Below, piece by piece: positions 18,517 through 26,971 of a stretch of DNA of 64,000 bases. The notes beneath the pieces are model-generated. The model searched no databases, had not been told where the DNA came from, and worked only from the letters and a program-made list of their open reading frames with translations. Every line of letters starts with the position of its first letter. The stretch's first letter is position 1. This DNA is from Chloroflexota bacterium (GTDB lineage Bacteria > Chloroflexota > Anaerolineae > Anaerolineales > UBA11579): contig JABFGG010000001.1 of assembly GCA_013112575.1 (NCBI GenBank), positions 434,001 through 498,000 of the forward strand, in the 5' to 3' direction. The position numbers were made by a program, and so were the translations under genes.

Positions 18517-18684
18517 TTGAGCAGAGAGATCTTCTATTCCTTGAAGGAGGCAAAGATACTGATTGAGATGTGGAGGAAAGAGTACAACACCATCCGGCCG
18601 CACAGTTCCCTCGGTTACAGACCCCCAGCCCCAGCAGTTATTGTCCCCCAACCTTCCCAATTTCAACATGCTGGACTACCATAG
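18517..18684 (+). mobile_element. IS3-family transposase (OrfB) C-terminal remnant
   Basis: A 56-codon frame ending at TAG 18682-18684 reads ...EIFYSLKEAKILIEMW, then a YNTIRPHSSLGYRPPAPA motif. This is the hallmark C-terminus of IS3-family integrase-core transposases (EIFY-LxEA, YN-xxRPHSxLGYxPPAP), including the third catalytic-domain end. An in-frame TGA at 18487-18489 and loss of all upstream homology show it is a relic of about 13% of the normal gene. The following GTGGGGGCACTTCACACA-like sequence (about 18700-18717) may be the old terminal repeat; I could not find its partner. Confidence 0.85.
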
Positions 18685-18724
18685 TGAGTGAACTAAAAAG
18701 TGGGGGCACTTCACACAAATTATA

Positions 18725-18753
18725 TTGGCTTTTGAAAGATTTGAAATTACAAT
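18725..18753 (+). promoter_or_regulatory. Candidate promoter of the sugar-nucleotide operon
   Basis: TTGGCT (18725-18730, 4 of 6), a 17-base spacer and TACAAT (18748-18753, 5 of 6) lie about 45 bases ahead of the ATG at 18798. They come right after the IS3 relic, so the promoter may have been brought in or exposed by the insertion. The long plus-strand series begins here. Confidence 0.45.
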
Positions 18754-18797
18754 ACCTAGATAAAATCCAATAGACTTTGAAAACATATAGGAAAACC

Positions 18798-19877
18798 ATG
18801 ATGATCAACATTGCTAAACCCCAAATGGGGAAAGAAGAAAAAGAAGCTGTCCTTGAGGTATTGGATTCCGGCATCATTGCTCAAGGGCCACGCGTCAAGG
18901 CTTTTGAAGAAGTATTCGCCGAAATGTGTGGGACCAAATTCGCGATTGCAACATCATCAGGAACAACCGCCTTGCATACAGCTTTGCTGGCGCACGGCAT
19001 TGGGGAGGGAGACGAAGTCATCACCAGCCCATTTACCTTCATCGCTTCAGCCAATAGTATTCTCTACACAGGCGCACGACCAGTTTTCGTCGACATTGAC
19101 CCAGTGACTTTCAATATTGCCCCGGAAATGATCGAAGCAGCTATTACGGATAAGACGAAAGCAATTATGCCGGTGCACCTGTTCGGTCTGATGTGCGACA
19201 TGGATGCGATCGTGGCTATTGCTGAAAAGCATGAGCTAATCATCCTTGAGGATGCAGCCCAGAGCCATGCTGCTACCTACAAAGGCAGAGCGGCAGGTTC
19301 TCTAGGGACGGGAGCCTTTTCACTGTACCCGACCAAAAACATGACCTCCGCGGAAGGGGGCATGATCACGACAAACGATGAGGATTATGACGGGGAATGC
19401 CGCATCATTCGGCAACATGGCATGCGCCGTCGCTATTACCATGATGATCTGGGCTTCAACTTCCGCATGACAGACATACATGCGGCTATTGGTCTGGAAC
19501 AACTCAAGAAGTTGCCTGCGTTCAATGAGACGCGCCAGCGTAATGCTCAATTCATGAGCGAACATCTGCAAGGCGTGGTGGCGCCCACCGAGCCGGAAGG
19601 CTATGGGCACGTGTACCATCAGTTCACTGTGCGCGTGCCGGACGGCAAACGGGATGCCTTGATCGAACATTTACAGGCTAAAAAAGTTGGGGTAGGAGTG
19701 TATTATCCGGTGCCGATTCACCAACAAAGCTATTACGTAAACGAATTGGGTTACAATGTGCGGCTACCTGAAGCCGAGCGTGCTGCTGCGGAAGTGCTTT
19801 CCCTGCCCGTACACCCGGCTTTAAGCATGGCTGACCTGGAAACCATCGTCAGCACAGTCAACGAATTCTTCGAATAA
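18798..19877 (+). CDS. DegT/DnrJ/EryC1 family PLP aminotransferase (WbpE-like)
   Basis: PLP-dependent nucleotide-sugar aminotransferase, about 359 residues. It has ATSSGTTALH (phosphate binding), EDAAQSHAA (Asp to the pyridine N), and FSLYPTKNMTSAEGG with the Schiff-base Lys near residue 180. The nearest role in context is WbpE: transamination of a UDP-3-keto-N-acetylhexosaminuronic acid made by the adjacent dehydrogenases. Other DegT enzymes make 4-amino sugars, but no 4,6-dehydratase is seen next to it. I place the start at the ATG at 18798 because TAGGA lies five bases upstream; a TTG at 18777 is in frame but lacks such a site. It is the first gene of the plus-strand operon, with a 9-base gap to the next. 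Confidence 0.88.
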   Translation: MMINIAKPQMGKEEKEAVLEVLDSGIIAQGPRVKAFEEVFAEMCGTKFAIATSSGTTALHTALLAHGIGEGDEVITSPFTFIASANSILYTGARPVFVDIDPVTFNIAPEMIEAAITDKTKAIMPVHLFGLMCDMDAIVAIAEKHELIILEDAAQSHAATYKGRAAGSLGTGAFSLYPTKNMTSAEGGMITTNDEDYDGECRIIRQHGMRRRYYHDDLGFNFRMTDIHAAIGLEQLKKLPAFNETRQRNAQFMSEHLQGVVAPTEPEGYGHVYHQFTVRVPDGKRDALIEHLQAKKVGVGVYYPVPIHQQSYYVNELGYNVRLPEAERAAAEVLSLPVHPALSMADLETIVSTVNEFFE

Positions 19878-19886
19878 GGGCCTCTT

Positions 19887-20888
19887 GTGAAAACCATTAA
19901 AACAGCGGTGATCGGGGTCGGCTCCATGGGCCGCAACCACGCACGCGTATATACAGAATTGGCAGAAGCCGAATTGCTGGCAGTGGCTGATGCTAATCAA
20001 GATCAAGCCACCAGTATTGGCGAAAAATATGGGGTCAAAGGCTATAGCGATTACCAGCAATTGCTGGAAGAGCAAAAGCCTGAAGCTGTGACGATTGCCG
20101 TACCGACTGCCATGCATGAAGAAGTGGCAACCAAAGCCATGCAGGCTGGGGCGCACGTCATGATCGAAAAGCCGATTGCCTCCACGGTTGAAGAAGGGGA
20201 GCGGTTGATCGCATTATCGAAAGAACTGGACCGCAAATTGATGGTGGGGCACATCGTGCGCTTTAACCCGGCCATCCAGGCCCTCAAAGAAAAACTATTG
20301 GCCGATGAACTGGGGCGTATCTTCCAGATCCTTTGCCGGCGCGTGGGGCCTTTCCCGGCCCGCATTCGTGATGTGGGCGTGATCGTGGATCTTGCGCCAC
20401 ACGACATCGACATCATGCGCTATTTGACGGGAGCGGAACCCACGCGTGTATTTGCCGAGCTAGAAAAACGAGTCCACACGGAGCACGAGGACCTTTTGCT
20501 GGGTTTATTGCGCTTCGAGAACAGCATTACGGGTTCCCTGGAGATCAACTGGCTGACGCCAAGCAAGGTGCGTGAGATCGTGGTTTTAGGTGAACGCGGC
20601 ATGTTTGTGGTTAACGACCTGACCCAGGACCTATATTTCTATGAAAATGCCGAGGTGGGCGGAGACTTGTGGCCGGTTTTGGGCACGATCAAAGGGGTGA
20701 GTGAAGGTCAGATGGTGCGTTACCAGGTCCACCGTTACGAGCCTTTAAAAGCCGAGCTACAAGCATTTGTGACAGCAGTGGCCAATGACCGTGATGTGCC
20801 CGTCTCCGGCGAGGACGGCCTGGCGGCTTTGCGTCTGGCATTGGCTTTGATCGAATCGGGCCAGCACAACCAGGTGGTTGAGGTTTAG
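19887..20888 (+). CDS. Gfo/Idh/MocA-family oxidoreductase (WbpB-like)
   Basis: NAD(P)-dependent oxidoreductase of 333 residues. The N-terminal Rossmann domain has AVIGVGSMGRNHARVY, and the catalytic EKPIAST lies near residue 95, the standard EKP of this family. The C-terminal alpha/beta domain has DLAPHDIDIMRYL, whose Asp/His pair is typical of sugar 3-dehydrogenases. In the Wbp pathway WbpB oxidises C3 of UDP-GlcNAcA, and the DegT enzyme just upstream would use that product. Starts with GTG after AAGGG; the following gene begins two bases after its TAG. The gene is more GC-rich than the minus-strand region to the left. Confidence 0.85.
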   Translation: MKTIKTAVIGVGSMGRNHARVYTELAEAELLAVADANQDQATSIGEKYGVKGYSDYQQLLEEQKPEAVTIAVPTAMHEEVATKAMQAGAHVMIEKPIASTVEEGERLIALSKELDRKLMVGHIVRFNPAIQALKEKLLADELGRIFQILCRRVGPFPARIRDVGVIVDLAPHDIDIMRYLTGAEPTRVFAELEKRVHTEHEDLLLGLLRFENSITGSLEINWLTPSKVREIVVLGERGMFVVNDLTQDLYFYENAEVGGDLWPVLGTIKGVSEGQMVRYQVHRYEPLKAELQAFVTAVANDRDVPVSGEDGLAALRLALALIESGQHNQVVEV

Positions 20889-20889
20889 G

Positions 20890-22206
20890 ATGTCCCTGGA
20901 CGCCCTGAAAGAAAAGATCGAAGGTAAACAAGCGAAGATCGCCGTGATCGGCCTGGGCTACGTGGGCTTGCCGGTGGCTGCCGAGTTCGCGCGTGTAGGC
21001 TTTGAAGTGATCGGGGTAGATGTGATCGATGAACGCATCGCCAAGATCAATGTGGGCGAGTCGCCGATTGAAGGCAACGAACCTGGATTAGAAGATTTGC
21101 TGGCTGAAGTCACGGCATCAGAGCGTTTGCATGCTACCAGTGATTACCAGGAACTCGCGGATAGTGATGTGATCCTCATTGATGTACAGACACCGGTTGA
21201 TGAGAACAATGAACCACGCTACGTGGCACTCAAGGCTGTTTTGCAAGACCTGCGCAAGGTGCTCAAGAAGGGTGCACTCGTTATCGTTGAATCGACCATC
21301 GCCCCGGGGACGATGAACAACCTGGTGCAGCCATTGTTGGAAGAAGACGGCCTGGTGCTGAACGACGATTATTATTTGGGTAACTGCCCGGAGCGGGTGA
21401 TGCCTGGCAAGTTGTTGCATAACCTGCGCACACTCAGCCGTGTGGTGGGCGGTATGACCCCTGAAACAGCCGAAGCCATGGTGAGCCTCTACAACCATGT
21501 GGTGGAAGGTGACCTGGATGCCGTGGATTGTGTAACGGCTGAACTGGTCAAGACGGCGGAGAACGCTTATCGTGACGTACAGATAGCTTTTGCGAATGAA
21601 GTCGCGTTGATCTGCGAGGCAGTTGGCGGGGACGTCTGGAAAGTACGCGAGCTGGTCAACAAGAGTCCCGGGCGCCACATGTTGCTGCCAGGCGCTGGGG
21701 TGGGCGGGCATTGCATTCCGAAAGACCCGTGGTTACTGGTCTATGGCGCTAAAGACTCGGAAGTGCCCTTGAGGGTGATCCCGGCGGCGCGTATGACCAA
21801 TGACTCGATGCCGCTCCACATGGCGGAATTATTGACAGATGCATTAGCAGAGCATGATTTGGCTTTAGCAAGCGCCAGAGTGCTGGTGATGGGCTATGCT
21901 TACTTGGAGAATTCGGACGACACACGCAACAGCCCCAGCACAGACCTGGTCAAAGCGTTGGCGGAGTCTGGCGCCGAAGTCGTGATTCATGATCCTTACG
22001 TGCCGGGTTACCAAAGTGACCTGCTGGAAAGCGCCAAAGGCTGCGACGCGGCGGTTGTGATGGTCCGGCACAGTGAGTATTTAGACCTGGATGTTGAGCT
22101 ACTAAAGGCAGCACTCAATTATCCTGTCCTGATCGATGGGCGCGCGGTTTTCTCGCAAGTTGCAGGGCAGGATGACTTCTCTTATAAGGCAGTGGGGCTC
22201 GGATAA
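20890..22206 (+). CDS. Nucleotide-sugar 6-dehydrogenase (WbpA/WecC-like)
   Basis: UDP-glucose/GDP-mannose dehydrogenase family, about 438 residues. The NAD-binding motif GLGYVGLPVA lies near 21-30, the central region includes NCPERVMPG and KTAENAYRDVQIAFANE, and the catalytic Cys is near 275 in GVGGHCIPKDPW. The family oxidises C6 of a UDP-N-acetylhexosamine to the uronic acid in two NAD+ steps. The NAFANE-type central motif fits N-acetylhexosamine users (UDP-GlcNAc or UDP-ManNAc) better than UDP-glucose. With the two preceding genes it suggests diaminouronic acid synthesis; with the 2-epimerase at 37590 it could equally give UDP-ManNAcA. The start is the ATG at 20890 with GAGG six bases before it. 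Confidence 0.88.
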   Translation: MSLDALKEKIEGKQAKIAVIGLGYVGLPVAAEFARVGFEVIGVDVIDERIAKINVGESPIEGNEPGLEDLLAEVTASERLHATSDYQELADSDVILIDVQTPVDENNEPRYVALKAVLQDLRKVLKKGALVIVESTIAPGTMNNLVQPLLEEDGLVLNDDYYLGNCPERVMPGKLLHNLRTLSRVVGGMTPETAEAMVSLYNHVVEGDLDAVDCVTAELVKTAENAYRDVQIAFANEVALICEAVGGDVWKVRELVNKSPGRHMLLPGAGVGGHCIPKDPWLLVYGAKDSEVPLRVIPAARMTNDSMPLHMAELLTDALAEHDLALASARVLVMGYAYLENSDDTRNSPSTDLVKALAESGAEVVIHDPYVPGYQSDLLESAKGCDAAVVMVRHSEYLDLDVELLKAALNYPVLIDGRAVFSQVAGQDDFSYKAVGLG

Positions 22207-22225
22207 ATCGCATTACCCAAACTAT

Positions 22226-23296
22226 ATGTTTTCTGTAATTGGACGTGAGGAGCTAGGGCAAGCTGAGTGGGACGCGTTCGTAGATGCCTCGGATGAGGCC
22301 TGGTTGTGGCACCGTTTTGATGCACAAGATGTTCTAGCTGCTCGGCGGGGAAGAAATGTCTTGAGCTTTGCCATCCGGGAATCCGGAGGCCAGGAGCGGA
22401 TTGTGGCAATCGTCCCTTTACATCTGGTCGAAGGCGGATATTCCAAACTGTTTTCGGTGAAGGTGCTTGACTCTTTTGGCGGCGTAGCGTGTCTCAATGA
22501 CCTGGGATCGAAACAAAAAAAAAAGGTGCTAGATTTTGTGCGTGAGCAATTCATCAACCTCGCCCTTCAATGCAAGGTGGTGCAGATTGATTTGCGACTA
22601 ACACCGATGGCACCAGCTTACCGTGGCGAGCAGTGCCCCAAAGTAAATCCTCTGCTCCATCTGGGTGTCGAAAACAGGCTGACACAAACCTACGTGATCG
22701 ACCTTCAGTATTCCAAGGAAGAATTGTGGGATAGGTTGTTAGGGTATTGTCGTACGCATATCCGGAAAGCAGAAAAAGAGGGATTTGTTATCCGTGAGGC
22801 GGATTCTTTTGCTGATGTAGAGAAGTATTACGGGTTACACTTAGAGACGTATTACCGTACAGGTGTAGAACCGCATCCTTTCAAATACTTCGAGCATATC
22901 TGGAGAAGTTTTACAATCAAGGGTTACTCAAAAATCTTTCTTGCAGAACGCGATGGCGAATTGGTTGCAGCAGATAATGAAGCTTTTTACAAAAAGGGCG
23001 TGGTTGGATGGACGGCTGCGGGCAAGTCAGGGGCAACCAAAGGGATAAATAACCTCCTCCATTGGCATGCTATCAGGTATTTTAAAGAGCGGGGTTTTGA
23101 GTGGTATGAGAGTGGGGAGGCTTTCCCCGCCGCGCGCGGTGGCAAAAACAAAGGACTAAATGATTTTAAGAAGAGTTTCGGGGGTGAGCTATACCCTTAC
23201 TATCGTGGGGAGATTGTGATGAGGCCAGTGCTTCTGGAAACGGCCAATTGGCTGAAAACCCTAAGGCAATCTCTTGATTTCAAATCGGGTAACTAA
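22226..23296 (+). CDS. FemAB/GNAT-like acyltransferase
   Basis: About 356 residues of the FemAB/CelD-like acyltransferase group (Acetyltransf_6 pattern). There are two GNAT-type halves, the second with a YCRTHIRKAEKEGF lead-in, KIFLAERDGELVAADNEAF, and GINNLLHWHAIRYFKERGF, then ESGEAFPAARGGKNKGLNDF with KKSFG. These are the signature of peptidyl- or acetyl-transfer enzymes in exopolysaccharide loci. It may N-acylate an amino sugar or attach an amino acid, and so might replace the missing WbpD-type acetyltransferase. I prefer the ATG at 22226, 19 bases after the dehydrogenase; two further in-frame ATGs upstream (22172, 22136) would overlap that gene. No good ribosome binding site is seen for any of them. 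Confidence 0.72.
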   Translation: MFSVIGREELGQAEWDAFVDASDEAWLWHRFDAQDVLAARRGRNVLSFAIRESGGQERIVAIVPLHLVEGGYSKLFSVKVLDSFGGVACLNDLGSKQKKKVLDFVREQFINLALQCKVVQIDLRLTPMAPAYRGEQCPKVNPLLHLGVENRLTQTYVIDLQYSKEELWDRLLGYCRTHIRKAEKEGFVIREADSFADVEKYYGLHLETYYRTGVEPHPFKYFEHIWRSFTIKGYSKIFLAERDGELVAADNEAFYKKGVVGWTAAGKSGATKGINNLLHWHAIRYFKERGFEWYESGEAFPAARGGKNKGLNDFKKSFGGELYPYYRGEIVMRPVLLETANWLKTLRQSLDFKSGN

Positions 23297-23903
23297 ATTG
23301 CCTAAAGGAACTACCTACAATTTTGTCATAGGCCATCTCAATAGTGAGATCAAAGAAGGATACAAGGTGTTGGAAACCGGTTGTGGGGCAACATTATATC
23401 GGGATGTAGTCAAGTCCTTAGAAGCGATCTATATCGGTACGGATGTACCCAACCAACACTATGGCAATTTGCAGACCTTAGACTCATTTTGTAGCGCAGA
23501 GAATTTGCCTTTTGCAGATGGCTCAATAGATATAGTCTTTAATCAGGGTGCAATTGACTACATGCCTGATTTGCCAGCGACCTTGCAAGATGCATATCGA
23601 GTGTTGGCTCCAGGGGGCAAGATGATCATTTATACCTACCGCAAAGATATTCTAGAAATGATCCATGAAAATGTTATGGCAACCGCTCGAGACTGGGAAT
23701 TGCAGCATCACGTGTTTTCTACCCAAGAGCTATTGGATCATTTGGCTCAAGCGGGATTTAGAGCCAAAGATGTTTCTTTTGAACTAAAATCGTGGGAGCC
23801 TGGATACAACATACAAAGAATCTCAGAAATCGCAGGAATCTATTCCTTCTTTAATCGCCAAAGGACCAGGTGGCGAGTTTTTGTTGCGGATAAACTTGTA
23901 TAA
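23274..23903 (+). CDS. Class I SAM-dependent methyltransferase (about 209 aa)
   Basis: Small methyltransferase: motif I KVLETGCGATLYRDVV near residue 32, motif II region DIVFNQGAIDYMPDLP near 88, then the post-motif ATLQDAYRVLAPGGKMIIYT. The C-terminal third covers AGFRAKDVSF and ends in a basic helix. No ATG is available: the first likely starts are TTG 23274, overlapping the acyltransferase by 23 bases, or TTG 23298 just after its stop. The true N-terminus is therefore uncertain. It probably O- or N-methylates a sugar of this locus. The next gene starts two bases after its stop. Confidence 0.7.
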   Translation: MISNRVTKLPKGTTYNFVIGHLNSEIKEGYKVLETGCGATLYRDVVKSLEAIYIGTDVPNQHYGNLQTLDSFCSAENLPFADGSIDIVFNQGAIDYMPDLPATLQDAYRVLAPGGKMIIYTYRKDILEMIHENVMATARDWELQHHVFSTQELLDHLAQAGFRAKDVSFELKSWEPGYNIQRISEIAGIYSFFNRQRTRWRVFVADKLV

Positions 23904-23904
23904 G

Positions 23905-24918
23905 ATGTTACGAAGAATCTTGAAAGATAATTTTAGTTGGGTGCTCACTCCCAGGGATAGAATCCTTAGCGCCATTTCTGAGGACAGCATCAATTGGAAA
24001 CGGGAAAGAGGAGTTCGAATCGGTGTTGGGGGGAATCATAAAATAGACATGGCATACTATCAGTTTGTTCATCGTCCCGAGCCGTTGGATGGCCTTTGGG
24101 AGATGTTCTATCAAGCAGGTATTTCACATAATGGTCTGTGGAAAAATGCAATATATTCAGCCCAGTCAAAGAATGGTTTGGATTGGATTAAAAATGACCA
24201 GGCCATACTTAGCAATGGAAGCAGTGAACTAAATCACAGCCAAACCAGGGCTCCTTTTCTTGTGGACTTTGGCAGCTATTGGCGCATGTATTTTTCTGCA
24301 AAAGGAGCAGATGGAATCTTCCGCATCCTTTCCGCGGTCTCAGTGGATAGGATCAATTGGGAAATCGAAGAAGGTGTGCGAATTTCCCCAGAACAAATCT
24401 CAACTGAACTCTCACCAGCTTCGGGGGTATCTGATACGGCCATCGTGGAGTTGCCATCCGGTGAATACCGGATGTATTTCACTGTATATAGACAGACAGA
24501 GTGGTTCCAGGAAATTTGCAGTGCGCTGTCACATGATGGAATTGTGTGGCATATGGAGGCGGGTGTACGAATTAAAATGGGTGGGGAGGGATTTCGTACT
24601 ATTGCAAATAACCCATCCGTTATCAAAACATGGGATGGCTACCGCATGTATTTTCGAGGGGGCAATCTGCTTCCTATTTGGAATAACATCTTTACTGCTT
24701 TCTCCAATGATGGGATTAATTGGACAATTGAAGGCTCTGCCCTCATCTTTCTTCGATGGCATCGATATGAACGGCACGCTGTTGCGTTCCCATACGTACT
24801 ACCGATAGAAGACAATAAATACCGGATGTATTACACAGGATATTGGGGGCATTTGGTAGATCGCCCTATCATCAAGCACTATGAAAAATTAGGCAAGCAA
24901 CAGGGCATTAGTATTTGA
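23905..24918 (+). CDS. Five-bladed beta-propeller protein (GH43/62-like), about 337 aa
   Basis: The protein is a fivefold internal repeat. Each unit carries an S-x-DGINW-type turn (ISEDSINW, QSKNGLDW, VSVDRINW, LSHDGIVW, FSNDGINW), usually followed by GVRI, and a YRMYFTG-type strand (WEMFYQA, WRMYFSA, YRMYFTV, YRMYFRG, YRMYYTG). This is the layout of predicted glycosidase/sialidase five-bladed propellers. No signal peptide is seen, so it may be cytoplasmic. Glycosyl hydrolase or glycan-binding activity is guessed from fold only; I do not see the usual GH43 acidic triad with certainty. The ATG at 23905 is two bases after the methyltransferase stop (TAAGATG). Confidence 0.72.
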   Translation: MLRRILKDNFSWVLTPRDRILSAISEDSINWKRERGVRIGVGGNHKIDMAYYQFVHRPEPLDGLWEMFYQAGISHNGLWKNAIYSAQSKNGLDWIKNDQAILSNGSSELNHSQTRAPFLVDFGSYWRMYFSAKGADGIFRILSAVSVDRINWEIEEGVRISPEQISTELSPASGVSDTAIVELPSGEYRMYFTVYRQTEWFQEICSALSHDGIVWHMEAGVRIKMGGEGFRTIANNPSVIKTWDGYRMYFRGGNLLPIWNNIFTAFSNDGINWTIEGSALIFLRWHRYERHAVAFPYVLPIEDNKYRMYYTGYWGHLVDRPIIKHYEKLGKQQGISI

Positions 24919-24932
24919 TTCAAATATCCATT

Positions 24933-26924
24933 ATGAATTTAGATAGTATTAGACAATTTGCAGCAAAACGTTGGTACAACCCAGCTACAACGATTCTATT
25001 CTGTCTACTATCCCTCAATTTTAATGCTGGGTTTTATCCTGACAATGTGCTGGTGAGTTTTTCTGAGAGTTTATATTACGTACAAGAAAGTGCGGAATCG
25101 GTTTCCGTAGTTGTTGAATTAAGTCACATTACTAGTATTCCCAGCCGAGTGGAGTTTAAAATAACTAATGAAAGAGCTACCGCCTGGGAAGATTATTTGC
25201 CTGTTCGCGGCACACTAGTATTCATGCCTGGCGAAGTCCAAAAAATAATTGCAGTTTCAATTGTGAACGATACTCGAGGTGAACCGGCAGAATCTTTCGA
25301 TCTTTCTTTGATAGATGCTCGAAATGCCTCTTTAGGGGAGATTGCTAGTGCCAAAATTGTTATACAGGATGACGATAATTCTTTGTCTGCTAACTGGCTA
25401 CCTATCGATACACCGTCTTTATATTTGGAATTGAGCGATGATACTGGAGGTTTTCCATCATTACTGGGGTATAGTGTGAGCATGGCCGGGGACGTTGATG
25501 GGGATTCTTTTGGAGATATTTTGATTGGTGCTTATGAGAACAGTGACTTCTTCGATGAGGCCGGAATTGCTTATTTGATTTACGCAAAAAACCTCGCTAC
25601 TATTGACGATGATTACCTTGACCTGGGGATGAATGCGATCGGTTTTTATGGTTCTCAGGATTTGGCCTGGGTGGGGCATTCTGTTTCATCAGGTGGAGAT
25701 ATTGATGGGGATGGGGCTGGCGATTTCGCCATTTCTGGACGATTCCTTTCGGTCAATGATGTTGATAGAGCTGGTGTGGCCTATATCTTCTTTAGTTCAG
25801 ATCTTCCTCAGAAAGCAGGAGAATATGCAATAGATGATATTGCCTCTGTGACATTGACACGAACGAAACCGTTTAGCGAAGTGGGATTTGAAGTGTTCGT
25901 TGGTGGTGATGTGGATGGGGATGATATTGCCGATGTGTTAGTACGCGCAAACTTTGATCCCACCAGGCATACAGGTGGGGTCTACCTTGTCCCTGGAAGT
26001 GTATTGAGAAATCATATAGATGGACTCATCGATTTAGATGTCACGCAGGGTGTGATACGTATTTTTTCTGATAAAGCTTATGTAGATGCAGGAAGAACGA
26101 TTACTTTGTTAGATGATTTTGATGGGGACAGGTTGCCTGAAATAGCATTAGGGTCACGCAACGGAATGGCTTTTTATGCACCAGATCAAGAATCCGTTCG
26201 TATCCCCGGGTTGTGGATATTGCCCAGCCGGGTACTCTTAGGGAAAAACGAAATAAATCTGGACAAAGATGAAGAGATTATTCGTTTTAATTTAGATACG
26301 GATGTATCTCACCATATTGCAGTAGGTTCGGCCGGGGATCTTGACCAAGATGGTTTGGGTGATGCAATTGTAGGGATTGCGCCAACAGGCCTCCTTGAGG
26401 ATTCACCAGGGAGCGCGGCTGTCATTCTGGGCTCTACTTTATCTAATTTGGCTGGTGAAAATGCTTTAGCGAACGAAGTGGATTTATTCATTATCAGTGA
26501 GGAGCAAGGTTTCTATGAGCGCGGAGATCACTTTGGCTGGAGTGTGACGGAAAAAGCTGGAGATATTGACCTGGACGGGATACCTGATTTGGTCATTGGT
26601 GCGCGGGGGAGCTCATTGAATGGCATCCAATCAGGGGCAATTTATATAATCCCTGGTGAGTTAGTACAAAGAAAATTACTTTCAGATCAAAGCATCCTTT
26701 ATGTACAACGAGAAGCTGAAGTGATGGTGGTTGTGGGAAGCCGTGACCTCATGCTGCTAGGAAGTAAAAGAAGGATCAGCAATGCCAGTGATATTGATGG
26801 AGATGGATATTTTGATATCCTGGTTGGTGCCCCTGGTGAAGGCAGTAATGGCGATTTGCCTGGATCTGTATTCATAATTTGGGGCGAAGTCTTGACTCGA
26901 TTATGGGTGCAAGTTCCTGAGTAG
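24933..26924 (+). CDS. Calx-beta / FG-GAP repeat surface protein (about 663 aa)
   Basis: An N-terminal hydrophobic segment (about 14-32, TTILFCLLSLNFNAGF) suggests a signal or anchor. Residues 40-150 form a Calx-beta-like domain (VSVVVELS, GEVQKIIAVSIVNDTRG, IVIQDDD). The rest contains seven FG-GAP/integrin-alpha-like repeats with Ca-binding loops of the DxDxDGxxD type: GDVDGDSFGD, GDIDGDGAGD, GDVDGDDIAD, DDFDGDRLPE, GDLDQDGLGD, GDIDLDGIPD, SDIDGDGYFD. Seven repeats suit a closed seven-bladed propeller. An extracellular glycan- or matrix-binding role is inferred. It lies in the middle of the glycan operon, 14 bases after the five-bladed propeller gene. TTG 24915 is an alternative start. Confidence 0.75.
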   Translation: MNLDSIRQFAAKRWYNPATTILFCLLSLNFNAGFYPDNVLVSFSESLYYVQESAESVSVVVELSHITSIPSRVEFKITNERATAWEDYLPVRGTLVFMPGEVQKIIAVSIVNDTRGEPAESFDLSLIDARNASLGEIASAKIVIQDDDNSLSANWLPIDTPSLYLELSDDTGGFPSLLGYSVSMAGDVDGDSFGDILIGAYENSDFFDEAGIAYLIYAKNLATIDDDYLDLGMNAIGFYGSQDLAWVGHSVSSGGDIDGDGAGDFAISGRFLSVNDVDRAGVAYIFFSSDLPQKAGEYAIDDIASVTLTRTKPFSEVGFEVFVGGDVDGDDIADVLVRANFDPTRHTGGVYLVPGSVLRNHIDGLIDLDVTQGVIRIFSDKAYVDAGRTITLLDDFDGDRLPEIALGSRNGMAFYAPDQESVRIPGLWILPSRVLLGKNEINLDKDEEIIRFNLDTDVSHHIAVGSAGDLDQDGLGDAIVGIAPTGLLEDSPGSAAVILGSTLSNLAGENALANEVDLFIISEEQGFYERGDHFGWSVTEKAGDIDLDGIPDLVIGARGSSLNGIQSGAIYIIPGELVQRKLLSDQSILYVQREAEVMVVVGSRDLMLLGSKRRISNASDIDGDGYFDILVGAPGEGSNGDLPGSVFIIWGEVLTRLWVQVPE

Positions 26925-26971
26925 CAATCAGCTCAAACTAATTTGGCTTAATTGAATCTTTATCTTGAACG

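Noticed and set aside
18700..18717. Complete insertion sequence around 18.5 kb
   Set aside because: Only the last 56 codons of the transposase and at most one possible end repeat are present; no opposite end was found.
21118..21711. 197-codon minus-strand frame opposite the nucleotide-sugar dehydrogenase
   Set aside because: His- and Gln-rich with no motifs; the plus-strand frame has all catalytic motifs.
24260..24808. 182-codon plus frame inside the propeller gene
   Set aside because: It is out of frame with the repeating DGINW/YRMYF motifs, which run unbroken in the main frame.
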